Position numbers and translations under genes: made by a program | The notes under the pieces: model-generated | Seen by the model: the letters and a program-made list of their open reading frames with translations, nothing else | Told to the model about the DNA's origin: nothing | Database searches by the model: none | Assembly: GCF_031583595.1 (NCBI RefSeq) | Contig: NZ_CP134145.1 | Span: forward strand, 1,550,001-1,614,000 | DNA: 64,000 nt | Direction of reading: 5' to 3' | DNA from: Thalassotalea psychrophila | GTDB taxonomy: Bacteria > Pseudomonadota > Gammaproteobacteria > Enterobacterales > Alteromonadaceae | Shown: positions 18,517-27,134 of the stretch, in pieces | How positions within the stretch are numbered: the first letter of the stretch is position 1 | Layout: the number at the start of each line of letters is the position of its first letter

Positions 18517-18969
18517 TTAAAACGAAATAGATTTGCGGCCTGTTCGAGAGTTATTTGAACTTGGTTTTTTCTCAGCCTTTTGACTTTTGTTCTTAGGGCT
18601 GTTTTTCGTTTTAGAGTTAGGTTTTTTTGATGAACTATTTTTAGAGGAGTTATTCGCTTTCTTTACCGCCGGTTTTGGTTCGGGCGCTGGTTTTGGTTCA
18701 TCGCTTAAAATTGGCATTATTGCTTCATCGTTAAATTGAACGATATCTTCAAAATAAACCTTTTTACGCTTCTGGTATTCAACTTCACCATTAAGATAAA
18801 CGTAGCCTTCTGTGATCACCATTTTAGCTTCACCACCGCCGCCAACAAGGTTAGCAATTTTTAAAAGCTTACAAAGCTCTATAGGCTCTTCATATAATTC
18901 AATGGCTAAAACTTCAATTTCCAAAACGGTTTCCTGTTCAATAACTGCATACATAGCTAAGTTTAACAT
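18517..18969 (-). CDS. S4-domain (YbcJ-like) RNA-binding protein with basic low-complexity tail
   Basis: Residues about 25-80 match the small S4-like RNA-binding domain of the YbcJ/YaaA type: PIELCKLLKIANLVGGGGEAKMVITEGYVYLNGE followed by KRKKV. Usual members are about 70 residues. Here a tail of roughly 60 residues rich in Pro, Lys, Ser and Asn is added (from DEPKPAPEPKP onward), ending RTGRKSISF. Such tails often increase RNA contact or drive clustering at low temperature, but that is inference. Methionines at residues 1 and 6 are both possible starts. It reads leftward, convergent with the GNAT gene. Confidence 0.75.
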   Translation of the reverse strand: MLNLAMYAVIEQETVLEIEVLAIELYEEPIELCKLLKIANLVGGGGEAKMVITEGYVYLNGEVEYQKRKKVYFEDIVQFNDEAIMPILSDEPKPAPEPKPAVKKANNSSKNSSSKKPNSKTKNSPKNKSQKAEKKPSSNNSRTGRKSISF

Positions 18970-19010
18970 GGTACTGGCGACTTTGATAAACTCAACTTAG
19001 TAAAAATCGT

Positions 19011-19508
19011 TTAATCTCGTTTTCTAAAATAAGGGTAAATAAAGAGATAAAGCCCAGTTAACCATAATAACAACAGAATAATGGCCGAAGGCAGCATTAA
19101 CCATAGGTTGGCTTTGTCTTGAAAAAATGTAGCGTCGTGAAGTGTTTCAATAAAATCAGAACGCCGGTAGGCAACTTGCAATATTTCAGCGTTGCTCGAA
19201 TCAATTTGGATTTCCCATTGATTTTTACTACGTATCTTGATTATGCCTTTATTTGGTCGAACATCTAATCGGTCAATATCTTGCCAGGTTGAAATATTCG
19301 CCTGCTCAACTGTTTGTGCTTGATTCAATACTTCATTAAAGCTAATGGTTGGAATTCTTTCAATGCCTTTCATACTCGCCGGTTGAATATAAGAGATTTC
19401 TTTTTTTAATAGTAATAGTGTACCTGTTGCTATGGTGAGCAAGATAGGCAGGGCGATAAGGATACTAGCCCATTTATGGATTGTTCTGTTAGTTTTTGAA
19501 AAGCTCAT
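19011..19508 (-). CDS. PepSY-domain membrane protein
   Basis: The 165-residue protein has an N-terminal membrane helix (about 15-33, ILIALPILLTIATGTLLLL), a periplasmic PepSY-like middle part and a C-terminal membrane helix (about 136-156) ending in basic residues. This is the PepSY-associated TM layout of small proteins beside TonB receptors, where larger relatives reduce ferric siderophores or flavins. It begins 62 bases after the TonB receptor stop on the same strand, so the two probably form one transcript and one transport function. Confidence 0.75.
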   Translation of the reverse strand: MSFSKTNRTIHKWASILIALPILLTIATGTLLLLKKEISYIQPASMKGIERIPTISFNEVLNQAQTVEQANISTWQDIDRLDVRPNKGIIKIRSKNQWEIQIDSSNAEILQVAYRRSDFIETLHDATFFQDKANLWLMLPSAIILLLLWLTGLYLFIYPYFRKRD

Positions 19509-19570
19509 AGGATTTGTTGAATATTCTTTTTATCTTTGTATTTTATACAATTACAACTGTTATTAATACT

Positions 19571-21454
19571 TTAAAATCGCCATTTAGTAGATAAAGTAAT
19601 GTTTCGTTCAGGTTGCAGTGGCGCTTTGTCATCAGCATTTGCATGATACTTTTCATCAGAAAGATTGTTAATCGAAATCGTTAATGTTTGCTGATTGGTA
19701 ACTTGATAATCACCACCAATATTCCATAAAACATAACTTCCTCGTGGCAATTCATCTGGTGATACTTCGTCAAGCGAAGGTTGAAATATTAATTGGTTAA
19801 AAACACTAAAATTGTTGAAGTCCAGTCTAGTATTTAAACGTAGTTGTATCGGAATTAAGTCAGCTAATGTTTGATTGCTTTGGGTTTCGCCTTTTTGCTG
19901 TTGATAACTCAGACTGTGGTCAACATAATCATTTTGTTGCCATTTAATTTGAGTTTCAAAGCCGAAAATTGTCGCACGCTCTATATTTCGATAACTTGTT
20001 AATAGCTCATTTACGTTATAGCGTTCAATGTAATCATCCAACTGATAATAATAACTACTGAACTCTAATGTTAATTGCGATGTTAATAAAACGCTAGTGC
20101 CTAATTGTGCACCAACACTTTTTTCAGGTGTCAGGTCTTCGTTGCCTTGAGTGCGGCCTCTTGGCGTTTCGCCAGTAAAATATAATTCAGATAATGTTGG
20201 AAAGCGAAATCCTGTCGCTAACTCGACAGTAGTTTGTATCGTATCATTCCATTCACTGCTAATTGACATTGACGCATTTAACTTTTCGTTTTGTACGCTA
20301 GCAAAACCCTGGTTTGATTGAGTGATCCAGTCATATCGCAGTCCAAAATTTATAAGGCTATTGGCAATTTTCCAGTTGTTATCAGCAAATACTGCAAGAT
20401 TGTCTTGCTCACCGTTAACTATAGTATTAGCAAATTTTTCATTATTTGAATCAAGCTCAAGTTGATCATTAATTTTTACACCTTTTCGAGCAACCCATTC
20501 AAAACCAATCCTGCCGCCGTCAGCCATAAAATTATGAGTGAGTAGTGCTAAAGTACCTAAAGTGTGGCTCTGATAACTAGTGACATTGTTGTAGCTGTTA
20601 GCACGATCTATTTTTGTGTCCCAGTTTTGATAATGGTGGTAAAACTTTGCTAGCCATGAATCTGATGATTTTAATTGGATTTGTGCAAGACTGTGCTTTT
20701 CTGTCGGGTAGGTTGCAGTTTCTTGATCTGGATAAGATATATTGCTTTTGCCTATATCACTGCCAATGCTTGGCATCCAACTAACGTTTGTTGTTATATC
20801 TCCAATGGCCCCTTGATAGCGAAGTAACCCTGAAACCTGTTCGAATTCCGTGTTTAAAGGGGCGTTATTAGCGGCATGGTGATTATTCGCTTTTCGATAA
20901 GCAAAAGCACTCGAAATATTGTCAGTTTTATTTTTATAACTAAAATTCATTCCATCATTTGGTGTTTTATAGCCTAAATTTATTTCCGTACCTTGAGCGA
21001 ATTCGCTGCTCAAATTTACAACACCTCCAAGAGCTTGTGAACCATATAAGCTAGAGCTAGGCCCTTTTATGATATTAGCGTTGGAGAGTAATTCTGGTGC
21101 TATAAAAGATATAGAGTTACCGGCTCTGCGGTCGGTAAATATTGGAATACCATCTACTTCAGTTCGAACTCTTGAACGGCTAAAACCTCGAATATTATAA
21201 CTTTGAAATAAACCGCCTTGACCACTGTAGCTGACTCCTGGTAACTCTGCCAACCAGTCGGCAATGCCGTAGTATTGTGAGGCTAATAGTGATTTTTCTA
21301 TATCATTAATACTTGTGTGTGATTTATTGGAATAAGAAAACATATCCCGAGGAGATATAACTTCGATAGTTTCAATTTTATTTGTACTTTCAACTTCATT
21401 CGCTATGCAACAACCAATAAAGGCATAAGCGAAGAGACAACATATATAGCGCAT
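19571..21454 (-). CDS. TonB-dependent receptor (BtuB/FepA-like size)
   Basis: The 627-residue product has a short signal segment (about 1-18), a TonB-box-like IETIEVIS (27-34), a plug (LPGVSYSGQGGLFQSYNIRGF, IIKGPSSSLYGSQALGGVVNL) and a barrel ending RNITLSTKWRF with terminal aromatic residue. Its length and plug resemble siderophore, haem or cobalamin receptors more than the larger receptors elsewhere in this window. A PepSY protein follows in the same direction, which supports iron-chelate uptake. No clear Fur box was recognised upstream, so regulation is unknown. Confidence 0.88.
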   Translation of the reverse strand: MRYICCLFAYAFIGCCIANEVESTNKIETIEVISPRDMFSYSNKSHTSINDIEKSLLASQYYGIADWLAELPGVSYSGQGGLFQSYNIRGFSRSRVRTEVDGIPIFTDRRAGNSISFIAPELLSNANIIKGPSSSLYGSQALGGVVNLSSEFAQGTEINLGYKTPNDGMNFSYKNKTDNISSAFAYRKANNHHAANNAPLNTEFEQVSGLLRYQGAIGDITTNVSWMPSIGSDIGKSNISYPDQETATYPTEKHSLAQIQLKSSDSWLAKFYHHYQNWDTKIDRANSYNNVTSYQSHTLGTLALLTHNFMADGGRIGFEWVARKGVKINDQLELDSNNEKFANTIVNGEQDNLAVFADNNWKIANSLINFGLRYDWITQSNQGFASVQNEKLNASMSISSEWNDTIQTTVELATGFRFPTLSELYFTGETPRGRTQGNEDLTPEKSVGAQLGTSVLLTSQLTLEFSSYYYQLDDYIERYNVNELLTSYRNIERATIFGFETQIKWQQNDYVDHSLSYQQQKGETQSNQTLADLIPIQLRLNTRLDFNNFSVFNQLIFQPSLDEVSPDELPRGSYVLWNIGGDYQVTNQQTLTISINNLSDEKYHANADDKAPLQPERNITLSTKWRF

Positions 21455-21843
21455 TAAATTTGTAATAATTTGAATTTTATACCTTTAAATAAATAATCAA
21501 ATCAATGAAAAAGCAAGTTTTATTAATTAATTATAGTGTTTTATAGAAACACGCGCACATAAACATATTTCTTTAAAATTAACGCTGCTCAAAAAATCAA
21601 ACCAAAGGAATTTTAACGCCTAAAAAGATAATTGCATTGGCACTCAATCCTTTAAAACTCAATGGTATAGGTTAAAGATAATCTGTAAAAAAATTGTTAA
21701 TTTTCAATTGTTAAACTACTTTTATAACAAGGAATTAATATGGATTGTAAAAATTCGGAACATTTTAAATTTCGTGATTTTTAATTAGTAGAAATTACAT
21801 AAGTAAAAAATAAATATCCAAAAGGTTTAATGAGGAATAATTG
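21455..21843. other. Divergent intergenic region without recognised features
   Basis: These 389 AT-rich bases separate the leftward TonB receptor and the rightward Asp-box lipoprotein. No gene, strong promoter or repeat was recognised. A GAGG ribosome site precedes the lipoprotein start at 21844. Confidence 0.6.
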
Positions 21844-24800
21844 ATGAAAAAACTTATTGCGTTATTAAGTGCAAGCGCCGTATTTATGATTGGTGTTACT
21901 GCATGTAGCAATATTACCGGTGGTGATGGGGCTACCGCTTCTAATGAAAGTAGCAGCCAAATACCAAGAGTGGCTAAACCAGAAAAACTTGCCGCTAATA
22001 CAGACGCGTTACAGTGGCGTTTTATTGGTCCGATGACGGGGAATCGTGGTTCAGCCGTGGTTGGCCACCCGGTTGATAAAAACGTATTTTTTCATGCCGC
22101 TTCAAATGGTTTGTGGAAAACAATTGATGCAGGCCAGTATTGGATACCTGTTGGAGACGATCAGTTTAACGAAGGTTCTATCGGCGCGGTAGAAATTTCT
22201 GAATCACATCCGGATGTAATGTGGGTTGGTACTGGTGAACCGCAAATGCGTAATAACGTAACTTGGGGCGATGGCGTCTATAAATCAGTTGATGGTGGTG
22301 ATACCTGGACTCATATGGGTTTAAAAGACACCAAACATATCTCGCAAGTAAGAATCCATCCGACTAATCCTGATATTGTTTATGTCGGTGCATATGGTCA
22401 TGCTTATGGTCCAAACAAAGAGCGTGGCGTATATAAAACTGTTGATGGCGGTAATACCTGGAAGCAAGTGTTATTTAAAAGTGAAAAAGCCGGGGTTATT
22501 GATTTAATAGTAAGTCACGCTAACCCTGATCATATCTTTGCTGCTATGTGGGAGTTTGAGCGTAAAGCTTGGGGCCCCAAAACGGCAGGCCCTGATACTG
22601 GTTTGTGGAAAAGTACCGATGGCGGCGAAACTTGGAACGATATATCTAGAAATCCTGGTTTGCCACAAGATGGTGGCTATGGCCGGATAGGTGTAACTAT
22701 GTCGGCAGCCGATGGTAATCGAGTTTATGCATTAATTGATTCAGAAACCAAAGCAGGGGTTTACCGCTCTTACGATTTAGGTGAAACATGGGAATTAGCT
22801 TCTGACTATTTTCAGATAACCGGTCGTCCGTTTTATTACTCACATATTTATGCCAACCCGAGCAATGCTGATGAAATATGGTCACCTAATAACCGTACGT
22901 TTTCATCTACAGATGCCGGCACAACTTGGATAGTAGAACCAGGTACTAAAGATGACCAGCATGATGTTTGGATTGATAAAAATGATGCCAACAGGATGAT
23001 CATTACCCATGATGGTGGTGTGCAAGTTTCATTAAATGGCGGTATGACATGGTCACAACAGTTCACCCAAAAGTTAGGGCAATTTTATCGCGTTGATACC
23101 GATAATGATTTTCCTTACAACGTCTATGGCTCAATGCAAGATACTAATGCGTGGAAAGTAGCAAGTGCCTCTAAGTGGGGGCCAATATCAATTACCTATA
23201 ATACCATTCTAGGCGATGGCGAAACGGGTTCCGTTTTCCCAGATCCAAATGATTTAGATATTGTTTATGCTATAGGTCAAGCGTCGACGATTGGTGGTAC
23301 GGGATCATTTTCCGTCAACAATTTAAAAACTGGTGAGAATGAGCATAGAGGCTTATACCCAGAGCCAATCTTTGGTTTGAATGCCCATGAGCTTGATTAT
23401 CGTTTTAATTGGAATTCACCACTTTTTATTTCAAAACATGATAACAAAACCCTTTATATAGCTGGTAATGTCGTTTTTAAATCAATGGACCAAGGCATGT
23501 CATGGGACGTTATCAGTGACGATTTAACCAATGATTATAAAGATAAGCAACTTATTACTGGCTCAGGTTGGTTACCAGAATATTTTGGTCAAGAAATATA
23601 TAGCACCATTAATCGCATGGTTGAATCACCATTAAAACAAGGCTTGATTTGGACCGGCTCAGATGACGGCAAAGTATTTATTACTCAAGATGGCGGTAAA
23701 AAATGGGCTGATGTGACTATTCCAGGCTTGCCTAAATATTCAAAAATATATGAAGTAGAAGCATCGCCTCACGCTGCAGGTACCGCTTATGTTGGTATCA
23801 GTAACTACAAAACCAATGACGATTACAAGCCGTACTTATATAAAACTACCGATTACGGTAAAACCTGGACTAACTTAAGTGCTAACTTGCCACAAGATAA
23901 TATCGTTCGTACTGTTCGAGAAGATATCACCAAACAAGGTCTGTTATATGTTGGTACTGGCAATGGTATTTTAGCGTCTATGGATGACGGTAAAAGCTGG
24001 GTTGATATTAGTGAAAATATGCCAGCGGTAATGGTAACGGATATTAAAGTTAGAGCAGATGATTTAGTTGTTTCTACCATGGGCCGAGGTTTCTGGGTAC
24101 TCGATAATATTTCGCCCTTACGTGAACATAACGCTGATCTAGGTAACCATCTTTATGATATCTATGATTACACCCGTTTTGCCCATAAGTGGTGGATGGA
24201 CTATGCTCCAGGTGGCGACCCTGGTGGCATGAAAAAATACTTTATTCAAAACCTACACCCAGGCCAAACGTTTTTTGAGTTGGGCGTAATCAATGGTGAG
24301 AAAAAACGTATCTATGTCGATGCCGGTGATGCCGAGCATTGGGGCGCATTAGTGTATTTTAAACTTAGTGCTGCAGCTAAAGATAAAGATATTAGTATTA
24401 GTATTTTAGACAGTCATGACAATGTAATTGTGACTCACCCTAAAGAGTCCTTAGTGCTAACCTACACAGATAGTGCGAGTGAGTCATTAAACTCTGGCTT
24501 AAACCGTTTTGTCTGGAATATGCGCTATCCTATGGTAAGTTCTATTCCTATGCGTCCGCCAACGTCTATCCGTCCAATTGCAACCCCGGGAAAATATAAA
24601 GTTAAATTAACCGTTGGCAGTGATTCTATGGTTGAGGAGTTTAGTCTTAATGCTCACCCTGATTCACCAACAACGAAAGATGATCAGCAGGAAAAAGCTA
24701 AATTTTGGATGGGCTTATATGCGAAAGCTGAAAGTTCAACACAAAGGATTTTAGCGGCATTAAAAGTTAAAGCGGATACATTAGCTAAGGTCGAAGAAAT

Positions 24801-25110
24801 GCAATCCGCGGGTGCTGCCAATGCAGTTGATGCTGAAAAACTTGCCGCAGAAATTACTCGTATTGTTGATGAGTATGAAGCGACGTACGTGCCAACGGGA
24901 CGTACGATGGCAGAAGTAATTAACTTACCGGCAAAGATTTTCACTAAACTCATTCAGTTAAGTGCATCAATGGAAGTTACAGAAAACAGACCAACTCAAG
25001 CGATGAAAAATGTCTATGGCAAACTTGAAAAGTTGATGGCTGAAGCAGATGCAGCATATGATGCTGAAATTAAAGTTGCGCAAGCAAACTTTGATAATGC
25101 AGTTAACTGA
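21844..25110 (+). CDS. Large Asp-box/sortilin-like beta-propeller lipoprotein
   Basis: The 1088-residue product has a lipoprotein signal with lipobox VTAC (Cys near residue 21). It contains many Asp-box/BNR turns, such as SVDGGDTW, TVDGGNTW, STDGGETW, SLNGGMTW, TQDGGKKW, TTDYGKTW and SMDDGKSW, spread over about residues 80-740, predicting one or two beta-propellers of the VPS10/sortilin-like type. A C-terminal immunoglobulin-like part (GLNRFVWNMRYP, PGKYKVKLTVG) and a helical tail follow. These proteins are often called glycosyl hydrolases without proof; binding of peptides or glycans at the cell surface is more cautious. ATG at 21844 is preferred over TTG at 21841. Confidence 0.82.
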   Translation: MKKLIALLSASAVFMIGVTACSNITGGDGATASNESSSQIPRVAKPEKLAANTDALQWRFIGPMTGNRGSAVVGHPVDKNVFFHAASNGLWKTIDAGQYWIPVGDDQFNEGSIGAVEISESHPDVMWVGTGEPQMRNNVTWGDGVYKSVDGGDTWTHMGLKDTKHISQVRIHPTNPDIVYVGAYGHAYGPNKERGVYKTVDGGNTWKQVLFKSEKAGVIDLIVSHANPDHIFAAMWEFERKAWGPKTAGPDTGLWKSTDGGETWNDISRNPGLPQDGGYGRIGVTMSAADGNRVYALIDSETKAGVYRSYDLGETWELASDYFQITGRPFYYSHIYANPSNADEIWSPNNRTFSSTDAGTTWIVEPGTKDDQHDVWIDKNDANRMIITHDGGVQVSLNGGMTWSQQFTQKLGQFYRVDTDNDFPYNVYGSMQDTNAWKVASASKWGPISITYNTILGDGETGSVFPDPNDLDIVYAIGQASTIGGTGSFSVNNLKTGENEHRGLYPEPIFGLNAHELDYRFNWNSPLFISKHDNKTLYIAGNVVFKSMDQGMSWDVISDDLTNDYKDKQLITGSGWLPEYFGQEIYSTINRMVESPLKQGLIWTGSDDGKVFITQDGGKKWADVTIPGLPKYSKIYEVEASPHAAGTAYVGISNYKTNDDYKPYLYKTTDYGKTWTNLSANLPQDNIVRTVREDITKQGLLYVGTGNGILASMDDGKSWVDISENMPAVMVTDIKVRADDLVVSTMGRGFWVLDNISPLREHNADLGNHLYDIYDYTRFAHKWWMDYAPGGDPGGMKKYFIQNLHPGQTFFELGVINGEKKRIYVDAGDAEHWGALVYFKLSAAAKDKDISISILDSHDNVIVTHPKESLVLTYTDSASESLNSGLNRFVWNMRYPMVSSIPMRPPTSIRPIATPGKYKVKLTVGSDSMVEEFSLNAHPDSPTTKDDQQEKAKFWMGLYAKAESSTQRILAALKVKADTLAKVEEMQSAGAANAVDAEKLAAEITRIVDEYEATYVPTGRTMAEVINLPAKIFTKLIQLSASMEVTENRPTQAMKNVYGKLEKLMAEADAAYDAEIKVAQANFDNAVN

Positions 25111-25170
25111 GACTGGAAAAAAATAATGTTGTATTAATATTGTGTTAGTACAATAGTTTTTCAAAAATTA

Positions 25171-25198
25171 AAAACCTCATCATTGATGAGGTTTTTTT
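25171..25198 (+). terminator. Rho-independent terminator after Asp-box lipoprotein
   Basis: CCTCATC (25175-25181) pairs with GATGAGG (25185-25191), flanked by an A run and followed by seven T. Confidence 0.85.
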
Positions 25199-25232
25199 AT
25201 GGCTACTCATAAAATAGATTTCATTAGAAACA

Positions 25233-25263
25233 AAAAGCGCCTTATTATAAGTAAAGCGCTTTT
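25233..25263 (-). terminator. Terminator-like hairpin at 3' side of DUF3718 gene
   Basis: AAAAGCGC (25233-25240) pairs with GCGCTTTT (25256-25263), with a smaller inner CTTA/TAAG stem. Its A-rich left flank would be a T run for leftward transcription. Confidence 0.6.
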
Positions 25264-25291
25264 ATTAAACAGGAATTACAATTGATTGACA

Positions 25292-25316
25292 GAAACATTT
25301 CCATCCATGGTGTTTC
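25292..25316. repeat. Unexplained inverted repeat between convergent genes
   Basis: GAAACA (25292-25297) pairs with TGTTTC (25311-25316), and CCAT/ATGG extend the stem inside with a three-base bulge. It lies 75 bases beyond the DUF3718 stop and downstream of a TTGACA hexamer. It could be part of a small RNA or of the mRNA end; nothing further is visible. Confidence 0.3.
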
Positions 25317-25389
25317 CGCAAATATAACATCCTTGAGAAAAACAGATCAGATCCAATTCCAGGAAGTTTGTTCTAACTCAATATAGATA

Positions 25390-25755
25390 TTACTCAGGGC
25401 TTGTAATAAAGCTAACTTCATAAGTAACAAGTTCAATTGCAGCTAAGTCTGTAATGCTTGCTGAGCCGATGCTTTCTGCCATATGGTCTGCCGTTTTATT
25501 AGCTCCATGGTTTTGTGCAAAAGTAATAATATCTTCACCATTACAAACAACGCCTAGGGCTACTGTTTTTTCACTTAAACGATAAGCTTTTAATGTTTTT
25601 GATAAACGAAGTGTTTTATTACTTGCTGCTGCTTTACATGTTTCAACTAATGCGTCTTCCATATATGAACTCATAGGGGCTGCTGAGCTGTTGAAACTTA
25701 CAAGGCTTGCGCCAGCTAATAAAAGGGTAGTGGTTACTGTAGTTAATGTTTTCAT
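25390..25755 (-). CDS. DUF3718 secreted protein
   Basis: The 121-residue product has a signal peptide (about 1-25, SSA|APM) and a mature part with conserved cysteines (ETCKAAASNKTLRLSKTLKAYRLSEKTV, VVCNGEDI) characteristic of DUF3718, a family restricted largely to Alteromonadales and relatives. Its function is not known. The two cysteines probably form a disulfide in the periplasm. It is alone on its strand, with a AGGAAGAG ribosome site just upstream. Confidence 0.75.
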   Translation of the reverse strand: MKTLTTVTTTLLLAGASLVSFNSSAAPMSSYMEDALVETCKAAASNKTLRLSKTLKAYRLSEKTVALGVVCNGEDIITFAQNHGANKTADHMAESIGSASITDLAAIELVTYEVSFITSPE

Positions 25756-25776
25756 GATTCTCTTCCTAGTTGGTTC

Positions 25777-25824
25777 GAATTTATTCGGACGTTATCTCCG
25801 AAGGACTAATTCATTCGGACGTTA
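25777..25824. repeat. Dispersed ATTCGGACGTTA motif, two copies
   Basis: GAATTTATTCGGACGTTA (25777-25794) and TCATTCGGACGTTA (25811-25824) occur as direct repeats 30 bases apart. The first 18-mer is repeated exactly at 34845-34862. Such intergenic copies suggest a small dispersed repeat or a shared regulatory site. Confidence 0.5.
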
Positions 25825-26191
25825 TTAATTAAAATTTACTGCCATTATTGATGTTCTAATTATATAGACGGGATGAAAGTCACTTTTGGTTGCATTAATT
25901 TTTCATAAGGGTGTAACAAAGTATGTCGGCGACATATTTGAATCTTAACTAAGTCGATACTGTTAAATGTTGAATTAATGAGGATTAGTGACGAATTAAA
26001 GTTGAATATTTGTTGTTAACAAAAAATAAACATTTACATTCAGCGGTAATATTAATTATTCTTTAGCATTATTTTTTGAACCTTTTACTCAAATATGCAA
26101 ATTAATGAAGGATGTTTTGCTGAGTAGGTAAACAATTTGTACTAAAAAACAGCATTTAAACAAATAATCACAAAATAATGGCAACTTAGTG

Positions 26192-26219
26192 TTGACAGTT
26201 TTTTAGCTATCCCTATAAT
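26192..26219 (+). promoter_or_regulatory. Near-consensus sigma70 promoter of tRNA-Val operon
   Basis: TTGACA (26192-26197) and TATAAT (26214-26219) are both perfect hexamers with a 16-base spacer, ending 17 bases before the first tRNA. This is the expected strength for a stable RNA operon. Confidence 0.9.
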
Positions 26220-26236
26220 ACGCAACCACAAAGACT

Positions 26237-26312
26237 GGACGATTAGCTCAGTTGGGAGAGCATCGCCCTTACAAGGCGAGGGTCACTGGTTCGAGCCCAG
26301 TATCGTCCACCA
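26237..26312 (+). tRNA. tRNA-Val (anticodon UAC), copy 1
   Basis: The 76 bases fold as a full cloverleaf: acceptor GGACGAT/ATCGTCC, D stem GCTC/GAGC, anticodon stem TCGCC/GGCGA with loop CTTACAA (anticodon TAC), T arm ACTGG-TTCGAGC-CCAGT and encoded CCA. Confidence 0.97.
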
Positions 26313-26340
26313 TTCTTTGTAATTTGATTTGAAATTGTTT

Positions 26341-26416
26341 GGACGATTAGCTCAGTTGGGAGAGCATCGCCCTTACAAGGCGAGGGTCACTGGTTCGAGC
26401 CCAGTATCGTCCACCA
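26341..26416 (+). tRNA. tRNA-Val (anticodon UAC), copy 2
   Basis: The sequence is identical to copy 1 over all 76 bases, including CCA. It follows copy 1 after a 28-base spacer and shares its promoter. Confidence 0.97.
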
Positions 26417-26446
26417 TTCAATTTTAATTCAAAACTTTTACTTGAT

Positions 26447-26522
26447 GGACGATTAGCTCAGTTGGGAGAGCATCGCCCTTACAAGGCGAGGGTCACTGGT
26501 TCGAGCCCAGTATCGTCCACCA
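26447..26522 (+). tRNA. tRNA-Val (anticodon UAC), copy 3
   Basis: Identical to copy 1 over 76 bases, after a 30-base spacer; same cloverleaf and TAC anticodon. Confidence 0.97.
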
Positions 26523-26546
26523 TCAAGTAAAATGTCAGAAGACCCC

Positions 26547-26622
26547 GGACGATTAGCTCAGTTGGGAGAGCATCGCCCTTACAAGGCGAGGGTCACTGGT
26601 TCGAGCCCAGTATCGTCCACCA
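26547..26622 (+). tRNA. tRNA-Val (anticodon UAC), copy 4
   Basis: Identical to copy 1 over 76 bases, after a 24-base spacer. Its CCA end runs straight into the 160-base tandem repeat that carries degenerate tRNA pieces. Confidence 0.97.
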
Positions 26623-27050
26623 TTTCTTATTTCTACCATCATCTTATTTTTCAAGTTATTCGATATTATTCGGATTTTTTTGCATGTCTGAAATTTACTT
26701 TACAAGTTGGGAGAGCATCGCCCGCTAATACAAGTGCACAAGGGTCACTGGTTCGAGCCCACAGCACAAGAGCCGTCCACCATTTCTTAGTTTTACCATC
26801 ATCTTATTTTTCAAGTTGTTCGATATTATTCGGATTTTTTTGCATGTCTGAAATTTACTTTACAAGTTGGGAGAGCATCGCCCGCTAATACAAGTGCACA
26901 AGGGTCACTGGTTCGAGCCCACAGCACAAGAGCCGTCCACCATTTCTTAGTTTTACCATCATCTTATTTTTCAAGTTATTCGATATTATTCGGATTTTTT
27001 TGCGTGTCTGAAATTTAACTTTACAAGTTGGCAGAGCATCGCCCGCTAAT
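26621..27050 (+). repeat. 160-base tandem repeat containing scrambled tRNA-Val fragments (2.7 units)
   Basis: Units start at 26621, 26781 and 26941, an exact 160-base period; the third is cut off near 27050. Each has an AT-rich spacer and a tRNA-like part (26705-26782, 26865-26942, 27026-27050). This part keeps the D-loop to anticodon-stem words (AGTTGGGAGAGCATCGCCC) and the T arm (GGGTCACTGGTTCGAGCCC) of tRNA-Val. The 5' acceptor strand is absent, the anticodon region is replaced by GCTAATACAAGTGCACA, and extra bases CAGCACAAGAG sit before CCGTCCACCA. These cannot form a normal tRNA. Confidence 0.8.
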
Positions 27051-27060
27051 CTTCAGACAC
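27004..27060 (+). repeat. Inverted repeat enclosing last tRNA-like fragment
   Basis: GTGTCTGAA (27004-27012) and TTCAGACAC (27052-27060) are perfectly complementary over nine bases. The first two repeat units have A instead of G at the equivalent of 27004, so pairing is complete only in the last unit. Confidence 0.4.
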
Positions 27061-27065
27061 AAAAA

Positions 27066-27093
27066 AGGCACCCAAAAGATGCCTAAAGTTTTT
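27066..27093. terminator. Bidirectional terminator between tRNA operon and ferredoxin
   Basis: AGGCA (27066-27070) and TGCCT (27080-27084) form the stem, with a preceding A run and a T run at 27089-27093, so it can serve both the rightward tRNA operon and the leftward ferredoxin. Confidence 0.65.
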
Positions 27094-27134
27094 CGCTGCT
27101 TTTATTATTATAATTATTCTTTCATTAATTGATT

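Larger units (their letters stand above)
25756..26236. other. Intergenic region with duplicated motif and tRNA promoter
   Basis: These 481 bases hold two copies of ATTCGGACGTTA (within 25781-25794 and 25811-25824) near the DUF3718 start, a third copy of which lies at 34849-34862, and the strong tRNA promoter at 26192-26219. No gene was recognised. Confidence 0.6.

Noticed and set aside
19571..21843. Fur box upstream of the third TonB receptor
   Set aside because: No stretch with convincing similarity to the 19-base Fur consensus was found by eye.
1497..25110. The accessory region as a genomic island with defined ends
   Set aside because: No integrase, attachment repeats or flanking tRNA duplication could be matched to both ends; the tRNA array at 26.2 kb is intact and its degenerate copies lie on the other side.
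26532..26888. 118-codon open frame across the fourth tRNA and the tandem repeat
   Set aside because: It translates tRNA sequence (the familiar RLAQLGEHRPYKARVTGSSPVSS artefact) and then the repeat; it is not a gene.
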